24,764 bases of DNA from an uncultured Clostridia bacterium (lineage in GTDB: Bacteria > Bacillota > Clostridia > Christensenellales > Aristaeellaceae). The stretch spans positions 1 to 24,764 of the forward strand of contig CALGYL010000220.1 of the NCBI GenBank assembly GCA_937934775.1, read 5' to 3'. Of the stretch, positions 22,195 through 24,764 are shown piece by piece. A program made the translations under genes and the position numbers. Within the stretch, counting starts at the first letter, position 1, and every line of letters begins with the position of its first letter. A model generated the notes under the pieces. That model did no database searches, was not told the DNA's origin, and saw only the letters and a list, made by a program, of their open reading frames with translations.

Positions 22195-22409
22195 TGATGC
22201 TGGCCATCCTGGCCGCGCTGTACGCGGGCGCGCTGATTTTCGACTTCCGGCCAAACATGAAAGGCAGCGCAAAGGGGGAAAGGGCGCTGTACCTGGGCCT
22301 TCTGGCGGTCAGCTTTTCGCTGCTCGCGCTGAACGAACTGGGCGTGCGGGTGCCCTCCCCGGCCGTGCCCATCAAACACGCGGTCGAGGCCCTGTTCCAC
22401 ATTCAGTAA
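22191..22409 (+). CDS. Two-helix membrane protein, probable germinant receptor D subunit
   Basis: The 72-aa product consists of two hydrophobic helices (MMLAILAALYAGALIF and ALYLGLLAVSFSLLAL) joined by a short basic loop with FRPNMKGSAKGER, and a short tail. The GTG at 22191 overlaps the gerC stop (GTGA) and has a strong AAGGAGG 7 nt upstream, so it is translated with gerC. Small two-helix 'D' proteins of about this size are known from ger operons of Bacillus, where they modulate receptor function; size, topology and position here fit. I see no sequence motif that proves homology, so the D assignment is inference. Confidence 0.75.
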   Translation: MMMLAILAALYAGALIFDFRPNMKGSAKGERALYLGLLAVSFSLLALNELGVRVPSPAVPIKHAVEALFHIQ

Positions 22410-22425
22410 GAAAGGAGAGGTTTTT

Positions 22426-23550
22426 TTGCTCGATCAACCGCTCAGCCGCCGTCAGGCCATCGCCATCCTGCTGATGTTCAACTTCGGAAGCTCCGTCGTG
22501 ATGGGCGTCAGCACCTCTGTCGCCCAGGACTCCTGGCTCTCGCTTCTGCTGGCCACGGCGTACGCCCTGCCGGTGATGCTGATGTACGGGAGGATCGTCG
22601 CGCTCAACCCGGGCGAGACCCTTTTCACCGCCTCGGAAAGCCAGCTGGGCAGGTTTTTCGGCAAGGCGGTCACCCTTCTGATGACTTGGTACGCGCTGCA
22701 CCTGTCCGCGCTGGTGCTTCGGAATTTCTCGGAATTTATCCAGATTTCTTCCATGCTGGAGACGCCACAACTGCCGGTGGCGGGCATCATGATGCTGACG
22801 GTGTGCGCGTTGGTCCGAAACGGCGGCAAGGCGGTGGGCAAGTGGGCCGTCGCCACCACACCCTTCGTCCTGGGGATTGTGGTGCTGACGGTGACTTTTT
22901 CCATCAACATCATGGACCCGAAGCACTTTCTGCCCATCCTGGAGCATCCGATTCCGCAGATTGCCGGGGACGCGTTTCAGGTTTTCTCCTTCCCCTTTGC
23001 CGAGACGGTTTTGTTCCTGAGCATCGCCGACTTTGTCAAGCCCGGCGACAAGCCCATCCGGATTTACGTGCTGGCGATGCTGTTCAGCGCGGTGGTCTTG
23101 CAGGTGATCATCGCCCGCAACCTCATGGTGCTGGGCCCGGCGGTGGTGTCAGTGGAGTACTTTCCTTCCTACGCGGCCGCCCGCATCATCAACCTGGGCG
23201 ATTTTCTGTCCCGCATCGAAGGCTCCATCTCGGTCAATTTCATGCTGGCCGGCATCACCAAGATCGCGGTGTGCCTGATCGCCGCCAGCCGGGGCCTGGC
23301 CAGCCTGTTTGGCATACGCTCCTGGCGCAGCATGGTGCTGCCGTCGGGGCTGATGGCGCTGATGCTCTCCACCATCCTGTACAATAACACCATGGAGATG
23401 TTCAGCTTCGTCAAGGCGTACCCGTACTACGCCCTCCCCTTTGAAGTCGCGCTGCCCGCAGCCCTCTGGGCGGCCTCCGAAATTCGCGCCCGAAAGGCAA
23501 AGCGCGCGGCAGGCAGCGGAGAAAAAGCCGGGGCGGAAGCGCGGCCGTAA
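22426..23550 (+). CDS. gerB: GerB-family germinant receptor permease subunit
   Basis: The 374-aa product is the B subunit of a germinant receptor, an integral membrane protein of the amino acid/polyamine/organocation (APC) superfamily with about ten helices. It begins with LSRRQAIAILLMFNFGSSVVMG, has the family PFAETVLFLSIADFVKP, and ends in a basic hydrophilic tail. B subunits bind the germinant. The start is TTG at 22426, preceded by AAAGGAGAGG; no in-frame ATG precedes the first helix. It closes the operon, and its stop is only 19 bp from the 3' end of the convergent SIS gene, with no terminator between them. Confidence 0.93.
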   Translation: MLDQPLSRRQAIAILLMFNFGSSVVMGVSTSVAQDSWLSLLLATAYALPVMLMYGRIVALNPGETLFTASESQLGRFFGKAVTLLMTWYALHLSALVLRNFSEFIQISSMLETPQLPVAGIMMLTVCALVRNGGKAVGKWAVATTPFVLGIVVLTVTFSINIMDPKHFLPILEHPIPQIAGDAFQVFSFPFAETVLFLSIADFVKPGDKPIRIYVLAMLFSAVVLQVIIARNLMVLGPAVVSVEYFPSYAAARIINLGDFLSRIEGSISVNFMLAGITKIAVCLIAASRGLASLFGIRSWRSMVLPSGLMALMLSTILYNNTMEMFSFVKAYPYYALPFEVALPAALWAASEIRARKAKRAAGSGEKAGAEARP

Positions 23551-23569
23551 CGCGACCGCGGGATGCTCA

Positions 23570-24217
23570 TCAGGCTTCGCCTTCTCCAAACATCTCCGCC
23601 TCCAGCATCGCGCACAGCGCGTGGTAGAGCGGCAGGTGCAGTTCCTGGACGCGGAATGTCTCCCGCTCCGGCACATCCAAAAGCAGATCCGCGTGTGGGG
23701 CGAGCTTTCCGCCGCCCTGACCGGTCAGCGCGATGACCGACGCGCCCCGCGCCCTGGCCGCCACCGCCGCCAGCCGAACGTTGCGGGCGTTGCCCGACGT
23801 GGACAGGCACAAAAGCACATCCCCCGGCCGGGCGTAGGCATAGGCCTGCTGTGCGAAGGCCAAGTCCGGGTCCACATCGTTGTTAAACGCGGTGGAGAGG
23901 CCCGTAAGCCCCGAGAGCACCAAGGTCGGCAGCGCCCGCTGCAGCCTGTCGGAGAGCAGCGCGCCATCCTCGCCCAGCGCGGTCAGCGCCGCCTTCTCCG
24001 CCCCGGTCAGCGGCCGGCGGAGCAGGAACCCTTTCATCAACTCCCCGGCGATGTGCTCGCAGTCGCAGGCGCTGCCGCCGTTGCCGCACAGCAATAGCTT
24101 TCCGCCCGAGCGGAATGCGGCGGTCATGCGCTCAAAAGCGCGCCAGATGGCGTCCCGCATCGGTTCCAGGCAGGGCTCGCGGCGCAATAATAGCTCCAGA
24201 TGTTGACCGGCGTCCAT
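23570..24217 (-). CDS. SIS-domain phosphosugar isomerase, GmhA-like
   Basis: The 215-aa product is a single SIS domain of the GmhA/DiaA branch. GmhA converts sedoheptulose 7-phosphate to D-glycero-D-manno-heptose 7-phosphate for surface-sugar synthesis. Visible marks are CGNGGSACDCEHIAGEL, containing the likely catalytic Glu, FNNDVDPDLAFAQQ, CLSTSGNARNV with the phosphate-binding Ser/Thr, and the C-terminal ELHLPLYHALC with the conserved His. The insertion PLTGAEKAALTALGEDG is usual in this clostridial group. ATG at 24217 with GGAGG 7 nt upstream. No other heptose genes are in the window, so the substrate is uncertain. Confidence 0.85.
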   Translation of the reverse strand: MDAGQHLELLLRREPCLEPMRDAIWRAFERMTAAFRSGGKLLLCGNGGSACDCEHIAGELMKGFLLRRPLTGAEKAALTALGEDGALLSDRLQRALPTLVLSGLTGLSTAFNNDVDPDLAFAQQAYAYARPGDVLLCLSTSGNARNVRLAAVAARARGASVIALTGQGGGKLAPHADLLLDVPERETFRVQELHLPLYHALCAMLEAEMFGEGEA

Positions 24218-24271
24218 ATGAACACCTCCACGGCAAAATCATCGGTTCGACGAATGAACTATCTGCCGGTC

Positions 24272-24300
24272 ATTATACCAGAGCGCCACCGGGAATTCAA
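24272..24300 (-). promoter_or_regulatory. Sigma-A promoter of the SIS gene
   Basis: On the minus strand TTGAAT (24295-24300) and perfect TATAAT (24272-24277) are 17 bp apart. Start near 24265, about 48 nt before the ATG. Confidence 0.85.
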
Positions 24301-24628
24301 GTGAGAACCCGATGGCGGACGCGGCGCGGGTCCTGAAGATAAAATCGGCGCGGGACAGGCACTGCCGGAGGGCTTGCCCCGCGCGTCACATGCCCTTTTC
24401 TCCCCCCTTCTCATTACACCGAATCGACAACCGCCGGGGCCGGGTTCTTATCGGGATTTCCACGCTTTGACAAAACTTCATTAAAGGAGTTACCGCCAGC
24501 GGGCTTACCCCGTTCTCCTTTGCGCCCGCATGCCGTTTTTCGACCTTCGGACGTTCTTGGCGTTCTTCCGTCCTCTCCTTCGGTTATCGTCGATTTAAAC
24601 GAAAGACAACCGGGGAGAAACCGCTATG
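24301..24628. other. Non-coding gap with hairpins between divergent genes
   Basis: I see no gene. GCGCGGG (24348-24354) pairs with CCCGCGC (24378-24384), a 7-bp stem. AAAGGAG (24483-24489) pairs with CTCCTTT (24515-24521), enclosing a smaller GC-rich stem. A TTGACA-like box near 24467 has no matching -10. The function of the structures is unknown. Confidence 0.45.
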
Positions 24629-24637
24629 TGCTATAAT
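24629..24637 (+). promoter_or_regulatory. Extended -10 promoter of the right-edge gene
   Basis: TGC directly precedes a perfect TATAAT (24632-24637). There is no good -35 at 16-18 bp, so this would be an extended -10 promoter, with a start near 24644, 26 nt before the ATG. Confidence 0.5.
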
Positions 24638-24669
24638 CGGAAACGATACGGCGGATGCGGGGGATGCAC

Positions 24670-24764
24670 ATGAACAGACTGGACGCCAATCACTACCGGG
24701 AAGCGCTGGAGATCCCCTCCCGGAAGCTGTCGCGCAGCTGGAGATAGATCGGAACATCCGAATT
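24670..24764 (+). pseudogene. Start of a plus-strand gene, apparently frameshifted, cut by window edge
   Basis: The ATG at 24670 follows a G-rich ribosome site and begins MNRLDANHYREALEIP, but the frame stops at TAG 24745-24747 after 25 codons. One extra base in the C-run at 24714-24717 would continue it as LPEAVAQLEIDRNIRI to the window end, which looks like natural protein. So either a 1-base deletion has broken the gene, the assembly has an error in the C-run, or this is just a 25-aa ORF. I do not recognise the family. Confidence 0.35.

Noticed and set aside
1..24764. CRISPR array, IS element or rRNA
   Set aside because: There are no regularly spaced repeats, transposase motifs or rRNA sequences; the direct repeats found are only two or three copies.

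Overview
The window looks like chromosomal sequence from a GC-rich, endospore-forming, probably strictly anaerobic member of the Clostridia. The evidence is a complete gerA-gerC-gerB type spore germination operon, an RNase Y with clostridial architecture, oxygen-sensitive acyl-CoA dehydratase activase-type proteins, c-di-GMP signalling proteins of the PAS/GGDEF/HD-GYP kind, and near-consensus sigma-A promoters with 17-18 bp spacers and strong Shine-Dalgarno sites. I cannot name a species from the sequence alone.

Left part (1-5.6 kb): rny (minus strand, TTG start, clear promoter) is separated from a PatB/MalY C-S lyase gene by about 500 bp of hairpin-rich DNA that carries two perfect 51-bp direct repeats. 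The lyase gene overlaps a DnaQ-type exonuclease gene by 4 bp. Then come a tRNA-Arg(ACG) with a perfect promoter and terminator, the C-terminal remnant of a tyrosine integrase whose own terminator survives, and an Rrf2-type Fe-S regulator.

Centre (5.9-11.4 kb): a promoter overlapping an imperfect palindrome drives a 972-aa protein (two activase domains, a Cys cluster and a DUF2229 domain), a 420-aa partner overlapping it by 4 bp, and a TetR regulator. Together the first two look like a split version of the roughly 1400-aa single-chain 'acyl-CoA dehydratase activase-related' proteins: an ATP-driven low-potential electron-transfer system whose substrate is unknown. A small protein with an SH3-like N-terminus and a basic tail follows.

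Minus-strand signalling block (11.7-18.6 kb): in transcription order, a small charged unknown protein, a NYN-domain nuclease-like protein, a membrane-anchored PAS-GAF-PAS-GGDEF-HD-GYP protein and a cytosolic PAS-HD-GYP protein. At least the first three have their own promoters. Structured DNA lies between some of them.

Right part (19.0-24.8 kb): a small basic protein with promoter and terminator; the germination operon gerA-gerC-(72-aa two-helix protein)-gerB, whose genes overlap or nearly abut and whose tiny third gene fits the 'D subunit' of germinant receptors; a convergent SIS-domain phosphosugar isomerase; and, at the edge, the first codons of a plus-strand gene that appears frameshifted.

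The most interesting unexplained items are a three-copy intergenic repeat family with a 17-nt core (35-51, 5742-5758, 11505-11521), the 51-bp direct repeats around a hairpin cluster, the split two-activase operon with its candidate operator, the small membrane gene in the ger operon, and a mutually exclusive hairpin set after the small charged protein gene.
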